Positions 8,648 to 18,306 are shown, counted from the stretch's first letter. The stretch is DNA of 64,000 nucleotides from Poriferisodalis sp965221195 (GCA_965221195.1 OZ244864.1:992001-1056000), one strand, 5' to 3'. Translations and numbers: made by a program. The notes: generated from the letters alone by a model not told the origin.

Positions 8648-8734
8648 GCGGGCTGTGTCTAACGGCTCTGACTCGTGTCGGGCACGATGGTGGTCGTTTG
8701 CTAGTGGCGGCTGTGTTTGTTGGTTCCGTCAACT

Positions 8735-10339
8735 TCAGTGACGGAACTGCCTCTCGCCGGTGAACAACATGGCGAGGCCGAGATCGTCGGCTCGGGCGAT
8801 CACCTCGTCGTCGCGCAGAGACCCACCGGGTTGCACTACTACCGCCGCACCGGCCTCAGCGGCGACCTCAATGCCATCAGCGAACGGGAAGAAAGCATCG
8901 CTGGCGCACGCTCCGCCGCTCGCCCGTCCGTCGGCTTTCGCTGCGGCGAGTCGGCCCGAATCCACCCGGTTTTGCTGGCCCGCACCGATACCCCACGCTG
9001 TGCGACCTTGCGCCAGCACGATCGCGTTAGATGTGACGTGTCCGCACACCCGCCAAGCGAAGCGGGCATCGGCTAGTTCCTCCGCTGTCGGCCGTCGTTC
9101 GGTCACCACCCGCCAATCTTGCGGCGCTGAAGCGAACGTGTGCGGCGACTGCACCAGCCAGCCGCCGTTGATCTGGCGCAGCGACAAGCCCGCGGCATCT
9201 GGCCGGGGCGCCTCCAGCACCCGCGTGTTGCGCCGCTTCGCAGCGATGCGCTCGATCACTCCGTCCTCATAGCCGGGAGCGATAATCAGATCGGCTTGTG
9301 CTGCCGCCTCGATCCGTTCCACCGTGTCGAGGCCGACAACACGATTGACAGCCACGATGCCGCCGAACGCTGAGCGGACATCGCAGTCGTACGCCCGCTG
9401 ATATACGTCAGCGAGGTCGTCCCCAGACGCTGCACCGCAAGGGTTCGCGTGCTTCACGATCACCACGGCTGGGCTGGCTTCGGCATCGCCGAGGTCATGC
9501 ACGATCCGCCAGGCCGCATCGGCATCGAATAAGTTCAGGTAGCTCAACGCAAGTCCGCCGTGCTGAACAACGTGGTCCCACCAAGACGACCCACCGACCG
9601 AGCGGTAGCGGGCCCCGAGATGGTGAGGGTTCTCGCCGTATCGGCAGTCGTCCGCTCGCTCCAATGCCAAATGCACTGTCGGAGGCAAGCCACCGGGTTC
9701 TGAGCCGAAGCTGCTGACGCTGCCGACGTTGTCAACACTGTCAACGCTGTTGACGCTGTCGCTTTGGGCCTCTTCGTCGGACTGCCCGTCCAGCCAAGTC
9801 ACGATCGCTGCGTCATATGCAGCAGTGTGAGCGAAGGCAGCGCGCGCCAACCGCTGCCGCGTGGCCGTGCTCAGCACCCCCTCAGATGCCAGTTCGTCCA
9901 GCACTGCGTCGTAGTCGACTGGGTCCACCACCACGCCAACACCGCCGATGTTGTCGCCACAGTTTTTGGCGGCAGCTCGTACCATCGTCGGCCCGCCGAT
10001 GTCGATCATCTCAACACTTGGATCAGACCGGAACGGGTACAGATTGCACACCACTAGGTCAACCGCTGCGATGCCGTGTTCGTCCAGCGCCGCCAGATGC
10101 GTTGGCTTGGATCTGTCTGCCAGAATCCCGCCGACGAGACGCGGGTGCAGTGTCTTCACCCTGCCGTCGAGCATCTCTGGGCTGCCGGTGATGTCCTCAA
10201 CGGTCAGTACCCCAATGCCCGCATCGGTCAGCACAGCAGCGGTCCCGCCGCTAGAGACAATCTCCCATCCGAGGTCTGACAGCCGTGTCGCCAACTCCAC
10301 CACACCTGTCTTGTCCCATACCGAGATCAATGCCCTCAT
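8735..10339 (-). CDS. purH: Bifunctional AICAR formyltransferase/IMP cyclohydrolase
   Basis: Catalyses the last two steps of IMP synthesis. The N-terminal MGS-like IMP cyclohydrolase domain begins ALISVWDKTGVVELA; the AICAR formyltransferase domain has the catalytic KHANPCGAAS motif and YGENPHHLGARY. I start at ATG 10339, where homology begins. An upstream start at 10405 would add 22 residues made only of ARTGP repeats, coded by the tandem repeat at 10345-10420. A second low-complexity insertion (SVNSVDSVDNVGSVSS) sits between the domains. The 534-residue length is normal. Confidence 0.92.
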   Translation of the reverse strand: MRALISVWDKTGVVELATRLSDLGWEIVSSGGTAAVLTDAGIGVLTVEDITGSPEMLDGRVKTLHPRLVGGILADRSKPTHLAALDEHGIAAVDLVVCNLYPFRSDPSVEMIDIGGPTMVRAAAKNCGDNIGGVGVVVDPVDYDAVLDELASEGVLSTATRQRLARAAFAHTAAYDAAIVTWLDGQSDEEAQSDSVNSVDSVDNVGSVSSFGSEPGGLPPTVHLALERADDCRYGENPHHLGARYRSVGGSSWWDHVVQHGGLALSYLNLFDADAAWRIVHDLGDAEASPAVVIVKHANPCGAASGDDLADVYQRAYDCDVRSAFGGIVAVNRVVGLDTVERIEAAAQADLIIAPGYEDGVIERIAAKRRNTRVLEAPRPDAAGLSLRQINGGWLVQSPHTFASAPQDWRVVTERRPTAEELADARFAWRVCGHVTSNAIVLAQGRTAWGIGAGQQNRVDSGRLAAAKADGRASGGACASDAFFPFADGIEVAAEAGAAVVVQPGGSLRDDEVIARADDLGLAMLFTGERQFRH

Positions 10340-10344
10340 TGAAC

Positions 10345-10420
10345 CTGTCCTTGCTGGCCCTGTCCTTGCTGGCCCTGTCCTTGCTGGCTCTGTCCTTGTT
10401 GGCACTGTCCTCGCCGGTAC
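10345..10420. repeat. 15-bp tandem repeat just upstream of purH
   Basis: About five imperfect copies of CTGTCCTTGCTGGCC lie end to end, immediately before the purH start. The period is a multiple of three, so in the purH frame it would read ARTGP repeats. It could alter the leader or N-terminus of PurH as copy number changes. Confidence 0.85.
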
Positions 10421-10507
10421 TGCACTCCGCTGAACCTACGCGCCGCGCTTGCCAGATGCGCGGTCCGCTGCTGCGGCAGCGACGCGCCCCACTAGCCTCG
10501 TGGCCCT

Positions 10508-13500
10508 ATGCGTCCGCCTGAGGACATGCCACCCCCCTCCTCATCTCCCCCGGGAGGGCCAAATGGTCCCCGCCGACCAGCGGGCACTAACGGGTCAAGT
10601 GGTTCGCGTCGTCCGCGTCGTCCGCAGGGTCTCACTCGCTTTCGGCTGATTATCGGGATCATCGTTGCTGCGGGCCTCGTCTTGCTGGTGTCGGTGCGGG
10701 GCCTTGCCGGCTTCTGGACAGACTTCCTGTGGTTCGACAGCTTGGGCTACGCCTCTGTGTGGTGGAAGGTGCTTTGGGCCAAGATCGGCCTCGGGCTGCT
10801 GTTCACGGCGATCTTCTTCGTTCTGCTGTGGGTGAACCTGTTCATAGCTGAGCGCTTGGCTGCCCGATCCGCAGCCGCGCCGCTTGAAGATGTTGCTGCC
10901 CGCTGGCAGCAGATCAGCCGACGCCGTCGCAGCCTCATTCGCATTGCCGTGGCGCTGATCTTGGCGCTCATGGTGGGGGCTGGTGTCTCGGGCCAGTGGG
11001 AATCGTGGCTGTTCTTCATGAACGCCACCGAATTCGGTTTTGAAGACCCACAGTTCGGTCGCGATGTCGGCTTCTACATATTCCGGCTGCCGTTTTTCAA
11101 CTTCTTGGTCGGCTGGTCGTTCGCGGCCATCTTGGTGACGTTCATCTTCACCGCAATCTGGCACTATCTGAACGGCGCCATCCGGATCCAAGCCTCGGCG
11201 GGCAGCCGAGTGACTCCGCAGGTGAAGGCTCATCTGTCGCTGCTGTTGGGCCTGCTGGCGCTGACCAAAGCCGTCGGGTACTACTACGACCGGTTCGAGC
11301 TGACGCTGTCAACTCGGGGGTTCGTGGACGGGGCCACCTATACCGATGTGAACGCGCAGTTGCCGGTATTGCAGTTGCTGATGATCATCAGCGCGTTCAG
11401 TTTCGTGCTGCTAGTAGTGAACATCTGGCGGCGCGGCTTCACCTATCCGGTCATCGCCGTGGCGCTGTGGGCAGTCGTCGCCGGTCTCGCTGGTGCTGCT
11501 TATCCGGCCATTGTTCAGCGTTTCCAAGTAGAGCCCTCCGAGTCCACCCGCGAGGCTCCGTACATCGAGCGCAACATAGAGATGACTCGCATGGCGATCG
11601 GCCTCGACAACGTGACCTCCCGCGAGTTCAACTACGAGCCAGAACTCACCGCCGCCGACATCGAGAACAACTTCGACACAGTGCGCAATGTCCGACTGCT
11701 CGACCCCGCCGTCATGCAGGACACGTTCCAGCAAACCCAAGGCATCAAGAGCTTTTACGATTTCCGCGACATTGACGTGGACCGCTACGAGATCGACGGG
11801 CAGGTGACCCAGATCGTGCTAGCTGCCCGCGAGCTGCGACCCACCGAGCTGCCGACCGACACTTGGGAAACCCAGCACGTTGCCTATACCCACGGCTATG
11901 GCTTGGCGGCTGCCCCGGCCAACGGCGTTGACGCCAACGGCCGCCCGGCTTACGTGCTGGGCGACATTCCGGGCGTGACGGAGCCCGGTGCCGAAGAACT
12001 CGAACTAGACGAGCCGGGCCTGTACATGGGCGAAGGTTTGCAGGGTTACGCCATCGTTGGTGCCCAGCGTGACGAGGTCGACTTCCAAGACGACGACGAC
12101 CGCACTGAGACCACCCGCTACGACGGCCCCGACGGTGTCGGTTTGGGCGGGTTGCTGCGGCGGCTGGCGTTCGCTGTGCGTTTTGGCGAGCCGAACTTGT
12201 TGGTCTCTGGCGAGATCCAAAGCGACAGCAAGATTCTCTTCAACCGTGACATTACCGAGCGGGTGCGTTTGTTGGCCCCGTTCTTGTCCTACGACAACGA
12301 CCCGTATCCGGTAGTGATTGACGGACACGTCAAGTGGGTGCTTGACGCTTACACAACCACGACGCAGTTCCCTTACGCGCAGCGCACCAATTCCCGGGCG
12401 GCAACGCTGGGCAGCGACCTGCGCAAAACGCTCAACTATGTGCGCAACTCTGTGAAGGTCGTAGTTGACGCACACGATGGGACGGTCATCTTCTATGTGA
12501 TCGACGACAGCGACCCGATCGTGCAGTCGTACATTCAGCAGTTCCCGAATCTCTTCTCAGACTCTCCGCCGTCGGCGGAGTTGCGGGAACATTTCCGCTA
12601 CCCCGAAGATCTGTTTCGGGTGCAGACCGATGTTTGGGGGCGGTACCGCCTGAGCGATCCGTCGGAGTTCTACGACGCTGCCGGTGCGTGGGCGGTGGCG
12701 CAGGACCCGGGCGACTCAATAGGCCAGACGACGGTGGAGACGGTGCGTGACGAAATCACCGGACAGGTGATCGCCACAGTTGAAGCGAGGATCGCGCCGC
12801 AGTACCTGCTGTTCCGCTTGCCGGGCGACGACGCATTGTCGTTCGTCAGCTTCCGGCCTTTCGTGCCGTTCTCTGAGGACGATTCCCGCAAGAACCTTGA
12901 AGGCTTCATGGTGGTCCACAACGACCCAGACCGCTACGGCAAGATTGAGGTGTTTGAGGTCCGTTCAGACCAGCCGATTGACGGCCCTGCGCTGTTCAAC
13001 TCAAACATTCAGACCGAAGAAGAGATATCTGAGCGGCTGACCCTACTGAACCAGAACGGCTCGGTGGTTCGCCCCGGCAACCTGCTCCTCATCCCTGTTG
13101 AGAACTCGCTGCTGTATGTGCGGCCACTGTTCATTGCGGCGACCGGTCCAACAGCGGTGCCGGAGTTGCAACTAGTGATTGCCGGCATCGGTTCCAACGT
13201 TGCCATCTCAGAGACCTTCGAGGGAGCGATTGAGAAGGCCATCGGCGGGGCCGACATCGATATTGGCAACGGCACGATTCGGTCCACGACCACAGCGCCG
13301 GTGCCTAGAGCGGGTGAGGATGACGAGCCGGATGCTGCTGCGTCCGGCGACGAATCAGAGGACGAGTCGCCCTCAACGCCAGATACCGGCAATGACACCG
13401 ACAATGTGGGCGACCTGCTCGAGCGGGCAGCTAGGGCCTTTGAGCGTGCCGATGCTGCGCTGCGCGAAGGCGATTTGGCGGCCTATCAAGCCGCCGTGGA

Positions 13501-13561
13501 TGAGGCCGAAGGTCTGATCGCCCGAGCCTCTCGCATTCTCGAACAAGCTGCCACTGGCTAA
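10508..13561 (+). CDS. UPF0182 family large membrane protein
   Basis: A 1017-residue protein of the actinobacterial/cyanobacterial UPF0182 family, function unknown. A Pro/Gly/Arg-rich cytosolic N-terminus (1-50) precedes seven predicted membrane helices between about 50 and 340 (for example LIIGIIVAAGLVLLVSV and LFTAIFFVLLWVNLFI). A large extracytoplasmic region then runs to about 920 with family motifs such as REFNYEPELTAADI, NYVRNSVKVVVDAHDGTV and PYWQ-region equivalents. The C-terminus has an acidic spacer (DDEPDAAASGDESEDES) and a helical tail (AARAFERADAALREGDLAAYQ), common in members. The ATG at 10508 has no close upstream neighbour on its strand. Confidence 0.92.
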   Translation: MRPPEDMPPPSSSPPGGPNGPRRPAGTNGSSGSRRPRRPQGLTRFRLIIGIIVAAGLVLLVSVRGLAGFWTDFLWFDSLGYASVWWKVLWAKIGLGLLFTAIFFVLLWVNLFIAERLAARSAAAPLEDVAARWQQISRRRRSLIRIAVALILALMVGAGVSGQWESWLFFMNATEFGFEDPQFGRDVGFYIFRLPFFNFLVGWSFAAILVTFIFTAIWHYLNGAIRIQASAGSRVTPQVKAHLSLLLGLLALTKAVGYYYDRFELTLSTRGFVDGATYTDVNAQLPVLQLLMIISAFSFVLLVVNIWRRGFTYPVIAVALWAVVAGLAGAAYPAIVQRFQVEPSESTREAPYIERNIEMTRMAIGLDNVTSREFNYEPELTAADIENNFDTVRNVRLLDPAVMQDTFQQTQGIKSFYDFRDIDVDRYEIDGQVTQIVLAARELRPTELPTDTWETQHVAYTHGYGLAAAPANGVDANGRPAYVLGDIPGVTEPGAEELELDEPGLYMGEGLQGYAIVGAQRDEVDFQDDDDRTETTRYDGPDGVGLGGLLRRLAFAVRFGEPNLLVSGEIQSDSKILFNRDITERVRLLAPFLSYDNDPYPVVIDGHVKWVLDAYTTTTQFPYAQRTNSRAATLGSDLRKTLNYVRNSVKVVVDAHDGTVIFYVIDDSDPIVQSYIQQFPNLFSDSPPSAELREHFRYPEDLFRVQTDVWGRYRLSDPSEFYDAAGAWAVAQDPGDSIGQTTVETVRDEITGQVIATVEARIAPQYLLFRLPGDDALSFVSFRPFVPFSEDDSRKNLEGFMVVHNDPDRYGKIEVFEVRSDQPIDGPALFNSNIQTEEEISERLTLLNQNGSVVRPGNLLLIPVENSLLYVRPLFIAATGPTAVPELQLVIAGIGSNVAISETFEGAIEKAIGGADIDIGNGTIRSTTTAPVPRAGEDDEPDAAASGDESEDESPSTPDTGNDTDNVGDLLERAARAFERADAALREGDLAAYQAAVDEAEGLIARASRILEQAATG

Positions 13562-13662
13562 CTCTCGCCATCGCTGCCACGGGGTTGCCGACCTTTACGA
13601 CCTTGCCGGTCCTGACAGTTTTGCGCGTCCTTGTGCGGCGCTGATAACGTGGCAGGCATCGC

Positions 13663-13739
13663 CGCGGGGTGGAGCAGTCTGGAAGCTCGTCGGGCTCATA
13701 ACCCGAAGGTCGCAGGTTCAAATCCTGCCCCCGCCACCA
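13663..13739 (+). tRNA. Initiator tRNA-fMet (CAU)
   Basis: 77-nt cloverleaf. Acceptor strand CGCGGGG pairs with CCCCGCC except for an unpaired C1/C72, the initiator hallmark (usually C1/A72). The D arm is GAGC...GCTC. The anticodon arm is TCGGG-CTCATAA-CCCGA with the three consecutive G-C pairs of initiators. The T arm is GCAGG-TTCAAAT-CCTGC, followed by ACCA encoded in the gene. The last 22 bases overlap the 3' end of the antiporter gene on the opposite strand. Confidence 0.95.
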
Positions 13740-15418
13740 TTCTCGTGAAGCACGATGCGGGTCACCGCCTCAATCTCCGATTCGTGTACCCCGAAGTGCC
13801 CCAAGGTGTGAGCGATCAGCGCGTCAACCGCCGCTTGACGTTCGGCGACGACGTGGTTTACAAGTCCGCCGCGTTCAAGGTCCGCAGCATCGCTGGGATC
13901 GACGGCCCATGCCAGCACAACAATCTCAGGGTTGTGCTCGCGCGCAACGCGAGCAAAATGCGCCACATCCGACGGTCGGCTGTCGACAGCCAGCGCGACG
14001 CGGGCTTCGTGAAGTCCTGCTCGCTCCGCAATCATGTGTCGTGAAATGTCTCCAGCCAGAACCTGTCGCCCAGTTCTGGCTGCCCAGTTCTGCGCGTTGG
14101 GATCCATTGATACCAAGGTGTAATTGATCTCTGCTAGCTCAAGTGCAGCGGCGACGGCTTGAGCGCGCGACCCGAATCCGTGTACGACGGCATGAGCGCG
14201 TTTTGGTGCGTCCGCAGCCGGGCCGGTGCTTTTGCGGTGTGGCGCGGTGCGCGGTGACCATAACCACCCGACGCGCGCGCTAAACGAACTCAGCGCGATC
14301 AGAAGCACCGCGACAGCAATGAATGCGTCTGTGCCCTCCGCGAGACCGGCTGGCGCAATGCCGACTTCTTTACCGGCGCGTTCGAGCACGAACGAAAACT
14401 CGCCGATCTGCGCGAGCACGACAGCCCCCGCAGCCACCACCCTGCGCGGTTGGCGAACAATCGCCGTTGCGGCTGCTGTGGAAACCAGTTTCACGATCAC
14501 GGTGCCAAGCGCGAGACCGATCACCAGCAGCGCATTGCGGGCGAAGTAGTCCAAGTTGAACAGCATCCCGATCGATACGAAGAACATCGCAACAAAAAGG
14601 ATCTGCAAGGGCATCACATCTGCAACGGCGCGAGCGGCTGAACGACTTTCGGAGACCATCAACCCTGCTAGGAACGCTCCCAGAAAGATCGACACACCCG
14701 CCCAGCTCGTCAGCAGTGCCGTGCCGAAACAGATCGCCAGGATCGCCAGCAGAAACACTTCCCTGCTTTGCGAGCGCGCCACAAGGCTCAGCAGTGCTGG
14801 GATCAGCGTTCGGGCGAAGAGCATCACCGCCGCCACGATTACGACGGCGGTGGCCAACGCAACGACGATGTCGGTCCAGCTGCCCGACTCCCCGCTCAGT
14901 GAGGGCACTACCAGCACCATCGCGACGCTGGCTAGGTCCTGAAAGATCAGCAGTGCCACTGAGGTGTTGCCGGTTGGCGAGGTGGTCGCTTTTCGCTCGG
15001 CCAGCACATGGAGCACAATCACCGTGCTCGAGAGTGAAACCAATAGCCCGGTGAACACTGCTGTTCGCCAGTCAACGCCGAAAGCGCTCGCCACAACGGT
15101 GACCAACCCCGTGGTGAGCCCGACTTGCAAGCTGCCGCCAACAAAGAAGACCGTCGCTATCTCCCGTACCCGCGCAAGGCTGAACTCAATTCCCAGAGTG
15201 AACAACAGCAGCATCACCCCGATGTCTGCAGACTGGTTCACCAAGGCGATGTCACTGATGAGTCCCATGCCCCCCGGCCCGATAACCGCACCAGCGGCCA
15301 TGAAGCCGACAATTGGCACGACACCCACACGGGCCGATACAGCAGCGATCAGCGTTCCTGCGACGAGCAGCACTGCCAGCTCAACTAGCAGCGGCGGCAC
15401 AGATTCAGGTATCGGCAC
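13718..15418 (-). CDS. CPA2-family cation/proton antiporter with TrkA-N domain
   Basis: A 566-residue KefB/YbaL-like inner-membrane protein. Residues 1-390 carry about 12 helices of the Na/H exchanger fold (LVELAVLLVAGTLIAAVSARVG; VMLLLFTLGIEFSL, the CPA2 signature region; FQDLASVAMVLVVPS). Residues about 415-540 form an RCK/TrkA-N nucleotide-binding domain (VVHGFGSRAQAVAAALE). It exports K+ or Na+ in exchange for protons, gated by nucleotide or redox ligands in the family. The final codons (GGGGRI and stop) lie antisense to the 3' end of the tRNA; the true C-terminus may have been lost there. Confidence 0.85.
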   Translation of the reverse strand: MPIPESVPPLLVELAVLLVAGTLIAAVSARVGVVPIVGFMAAGAVIGPGGMGLISDIALVNQSADIGVMLLLFTLGIEFSLARVREIATVFFVGGSLQVGLTTGLVTVVASAFGVDWRTAVFTGLLVSLSSTVIVLHVLAERKATTSPTGNTSVALLIFQDLASVAMVLVVPSLSGESGSWTDIVVALATAVVIVAAVMLFARTLIPALLSLVARSQSREVFLLAILAICFGTALLTSWAGVSIFLGAFLAGLMVSESRSAARAVADVMPLQILFVAMFFVSIGMLFNLDYFARNALLVIGLALGTVIVKLVSTAAATAIVRQPRRVVAAGAVVLAQIGEFSFVLERAGKEVGIAPAGLAEGTDAFIAVAVLLIALSSFSARVGWLWSPRTAPHRKSTGPAADAPKRAHAVVHGFGSRAQAVAAALELAEINYTLVSMDPNAQNWAARTGRQVLAGDISRHMIAERAGLHEARVALAVDSRPSDVAHFARVAREHNPEIVVLAWAVDPSDAADLERGGLVNHVVAERQAAVDALIAHTLGHFGVHESEIEAVTRIVLHENGGGGRI

Positions 15419-15658
15419 TCGGCAACGAGGCTACGGGCCTACATGGGTGCGCTGAGCGCGGACATAGCCAGCTCGGCAATCACCCAGGCTGGTACTCCCC
15501 AGGCTGAGATTCCCCAGACCGGGATTCACAGCCGCAAATGACCATCACGAGACTCAACGGCCTCAGCCTGACGGGGTGCGGCCATCCTTAGCGCTTAGCA
15601 TCATCACCAGCAGAGTGCATGGACGGCGAGTGGCCGTGTTAGCCCGGGAGGTGCATGC

Positions 15659-17023
15659 GTGCGCAGAGTGGTGACCTTCTCAGTCTTGTTGATCGCCGGG
15701 CTGAGCCTGTCGCAGGTGCTGCCGCAGCTGACGGGAGATGCCCACGGCAGCGTGTCGAACGTCATTCGGGTAGCGACGATGACCGGTTTGGCGTTCATCA
15801 TGATCCACGTCGGCTTTGAGTTTCACATCGACAAGTCCAATCTCCGCCAGTACGGGTGGGATTACTTCGTTGCGTTCACGGCAGCGACGTTTCCGTGGAT
15901 CTTCGCTACCGGCTATTTCATTTTTGTCATGCTGCCGTCCGACGTGTGGGGCAGCGGGGACGCTTGGACTGAGACGCTGCTAGCAGGCAGATTCGCTGCG
16001 CCGACTTCAGCAGGCGTGCTGTTCAGCATGCTTGCCGCAGCTGGACTGGCTGGCACTTGGCTCTTCCGCAAGATCCGGATATTGGCCATCTTCGACGATC
16101 TCGACACCGTGCTGTTGATGATCCCGCTGAAGATGCTGATCGTCGGCATTGCTTGGCAGCTAGGACTGATTGTGGTGTTTATGGTTGGCCTGCTGATGCT
16201 GGGCTACGTGCTGCTGCATCGAGTTGAGATGCCGGTTAGTTGGAGGTGGGTGCTGGCGTACTCCGCTGCCATTGTGGCGGTCAGCGAAATTCTGTACTCG
16301 GCGAGCAAGCTGATAGATGCCTCTGTGCCGATCCATATCGAGGTGTTGCTGCCGGCGTTTGTGCTCGGCTGCATTGCCCGCCCCAAATCCGCTGCACCCA
16401 AATCTGATGCAGCCAAATCCGATGAACACAGTGAGGCACCAGCGGCTGCTCACGAACAACTGCATCACCTGCTTGAGCGTCCGGTTGAGCAACGCGCAGG
16501 CGCGTGGGTTGCGGCCATGTTCATGCTCCTCGTTGGGCTGAGCCTGCCGCAGATCTTTGAGGGAGACGATTCTCAGCAACCGGCGCCTACTACCGCGGCA
16601 CTGCAGGCAGCCGCACCCGCCGCATCGGTCGAAGACCCCGAGTTGCACGGCGGCGACGTAGACGACCGTTACGTGGGCACCATCACTGCCAGCCAGCCGT
16701 CGCTGAGCTGGGCACAGATAGCGGTTCATGTGCTGGTGCTTTCGGCCTTCATCAACGTGGGGAAGATGTTCCCCGTGTTGTGCTACCGCAACGAAGCGCA
16801 CTGGAAGCACCGATTAGCGATCGCTGTGGGCATGTGGCCACGCGGCGAGGTTGGCGCTGGCGTGCTGGTTTTGAGCCTCAGCTACGGCATCGGCGGACCG
16901 ATAGTGACCGTAGCGATGCTTTCCTTGGCGCTGAATCTGCTCCTCACCGGATTGTTCATCATCATCGTCAAGCGACTGCTCGGCACCGATTCTCAGCCTG
17001 TCGCCGAGACCGTAAACGCCTAG
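15659..17023 (+). CDS. Putative cation/proton antiporter
   Basis: A 454-residue polytopic membrane protein with helices such as VTFSVLLIAGLSLSQVLP, VATMTGLAFIMIHVGFEF, and ILAIFDDLDTVLLMIPLKM; the FDDLDT stretch inside a helix is typical of cation/proton exchangers. A hydrophilic loop (about 240-330) with PKSAAPKSDAAKSDEH and Gln/Ala-rich segments splits the membrane part, and the last helices include MWPRGEVGAGVLVLSLSYG. I assign the family from fold features, not a close match. GTG start at 15659. It is divergent from the CPA2 antiporter (240-bp gap with short CCCCAGGCTG-like repeats). Confidence 0.7.
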   Translation: MRRVVTFSVLLIAGLSLSQVLPQLTGDAHGSVSNVIRVATMTGLAFIMIHVGFEFHIDKSNLRQYGWDYFVAFTAATFPWIFATGYFIFVMLPSDVWGSGDAWTETLLAGRFAAPTSAGVLFSMLAAAGLAGTWLFRKIRILAIFDDLDTVLLMIPLKMLIVGIAWQLGLIVVFMVGLLMLGYVLLHRVEMPVSWRWVLAYSAAIVAVSEILYSASKLIDASVPIHIEVLLPAFVLGCIARPKSAAPKSDAAKSDEHSEAPAAAHEQLHHLLERPVEQRAGAWVAAMFMLLVGLSLPQIFEGDDSQQPAPTTAALQAAAPAASVEDPELHGGDVDDRYVGTITASQPSLSWAQIAVHVLVLSAFINVGKMFPVLCYRNEAHWKHRLAIAVGMWPRGEVGAGVLVLSLSYGIGGPIVTVAMLSLALNLLLTGLFIIIVKRLLGTDSQPVAETVNA

Positions 17024-17096
17024 CCCGAAACGCTGCACCCGGCTGTGCTTGGCCCGGTTGTGCTTGGCCCAACGGGCTGGCTAGCTGGGCTGGCTG

Positions 17097-17768
17097 CTAT
17101 GGGGACCCGAGGGCTCCTCGCAGGATTGATCGTCCCGAGTGAGCCGGATCTCCGTCGCGGGGCTCCACGCTGATATCAACGACTGAGTAGACCAACGGGT
17201 CGTAGCCCTCCGGCACGACGAGGCTGACCTTGTCTGCGGGGTCAACGAGGCCGAGCGACACCAAGTCGGCGACGTTGCCTTGACTGTCGGGTTGGATTAG
17301 CCATGCCTCTAAGTCGGCATCTGCCCCAGCCGTTGGTAACTGCGCGTCGATGAGGTCAATGCGGTGCCGTGAGTCCTGCACGATCAGCTCGGCAGACGCT
17401 TGCGCTTGGGCACCGAGTGGGTCGAATCGGTCAGAGTCATAGACCAGCGCAGCGGTGGCGATCACGTCAGGATTGTCGCGGATGACGGCGTAGGCAGCTA
17501 TTCCGGCAATCGCTAGTGCTGCGGCCGCGACGCTGGGCAGCGCAAAGCGCCGCGCTCGCCGCCTGTGGGGTTCGAGAGGCACCACGACTGGGTCTGTGTT
17601 ATCTGTGCCTGTGTCGTCTGAGCTTGCGTCGCCTGTGTTGAGCAGTGCCGATTCGATGCCCTGCCACACACGCTCGGGTGGTTCAACCAGATTGAGGTCT
17701 GCAGCGGTGAAGCCGCGCAGCTTCGCTTCGATGTCGGCGTCGTTTGGGCGTTGAGTTGGGTCACTCAT
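17097..17768 (-). CDS. Anti-sigma factor, RskA-like
   Basis: A 223-residue single-pass membrane protein. A cytosolic N-terminus (1-85, with AADLNLVEPPERVWQGIE) is followed by one helix (SVAAAALAIAGIAAYAVI, about 90-108) and an extracytoplasmic RskA-type C-terminal domain ending VYSVVDISVEPRDGDPAHSG, a hallmark of anti-sigma-K factors. It should hold the adjacent ECF sigma inactive at the membrane and be released by regulated proteolysis. The canonical zinc-binding HxxxCxxC of ZAS-type anti-sigmas is not evident. Its start overlaps the sigma gene by 8 bases. Confidence 0.82.
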   Translation of the reverse strand: MSDPTQRPNDADIEAKLRGFTAADLNLVEPPERVWQGIESALLNTGDASSDDTGTDNTDPVVVPLEPHRRRARRFALPSVAAAALAIAGIAAYAVIRDNPDVIATAALVYDSDRFDPLGAQAQASAELIVQDSRHRIDLIDAQLPTAGADADLEAWLIQPDSQGNVADLVSLGLVDPADKVSLVVPEGYDPLVYSVVDISVEPRDGDPAHSGRSILRGALGSP

Positions 17769-18306
17769 CGGCCGACTCCAGTTGACAGCGGATTTTTGCG
17801 AGGCCGCGGTGAATAGTGCTCTTTACGGTGCCCAGCGGCAGCGATGTCTTCTCGGCTATCTGACGATGAGCCAAGCCGTCGAAGTAGTGCATAACGATCA
17901 CTCGGCGGGTCATCTCAGGCAGCCGCCGCAGCGCATCTGCGATCAGCACTCGCTCGGCGATCTGGTCGATCTCGGACTTGGATGGAACGTCCTGTGGCTC
18001 GGCACCGGACCGCCGATCCGAGTGGCGTTTCGCAGCACGGACGTTGTCGATTACTCGGTTCTTGGTGATTGTGGTGAGCCATCCTGCCAAGCTGCCCTTG
18101 GCAGGGTCGAACCGTTCGCGTGCCCTCCATGCGCTGATGAAGACCTCTTGGGTGACATCGTCGGCGCAGCTCTCTGGGAGCGTCCGGCGGCACAGCGTGT
18201 ACACGAGGTCGCCGTACTGGCGGTAGACGGCTTCTAGAGCCCCGTCTTCGCCCCGAGCGAAGGCTTTGTCGATGCCGCCGGTCGGCTCGTTTGCGGAGCG
18301 CTGCAC
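17761..18306 (-). CDS. ECF RNA polymerase sigma factor, SigK-like
   Basis: A 181-residue ECF sigma factor. Region 2 is seen in LVYTLCRRTLPESCADDVTQEVFISAWR and FDPAKGSLAGWLTTITKNRVID (DNA melting and -10 binding). Region 4 is seen in LRRLPEMTRRVIVMHYFDGL and the HTH AEKTSLPLGTVKSTIHRGL (-35 binding). GTG start (18304-18306). It overlaps and is coupled to the RskA-like gene downstream, and a fasciclin lipoprotein lies upstream on the same strand, the same three ingredients as the mycobacterial SigK system. Confidence 0.88.
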   Translation of the reverse strand: MQRSANEPTGGIDKAFARGEDGALEAVYRQYGDLVYTLCRRTLPESCADDVTQEVFISAWRARERFDPAKGSLAGWLTTITKNRVIDNVRAAKRHSDRRSGAEPQDVPSKSEIDQIAERVLIADALRRLPEMTRRVIVMHYFDGLAHRQIAEKTSLPLGTVKSTIHRGLAKIRCQLESADE

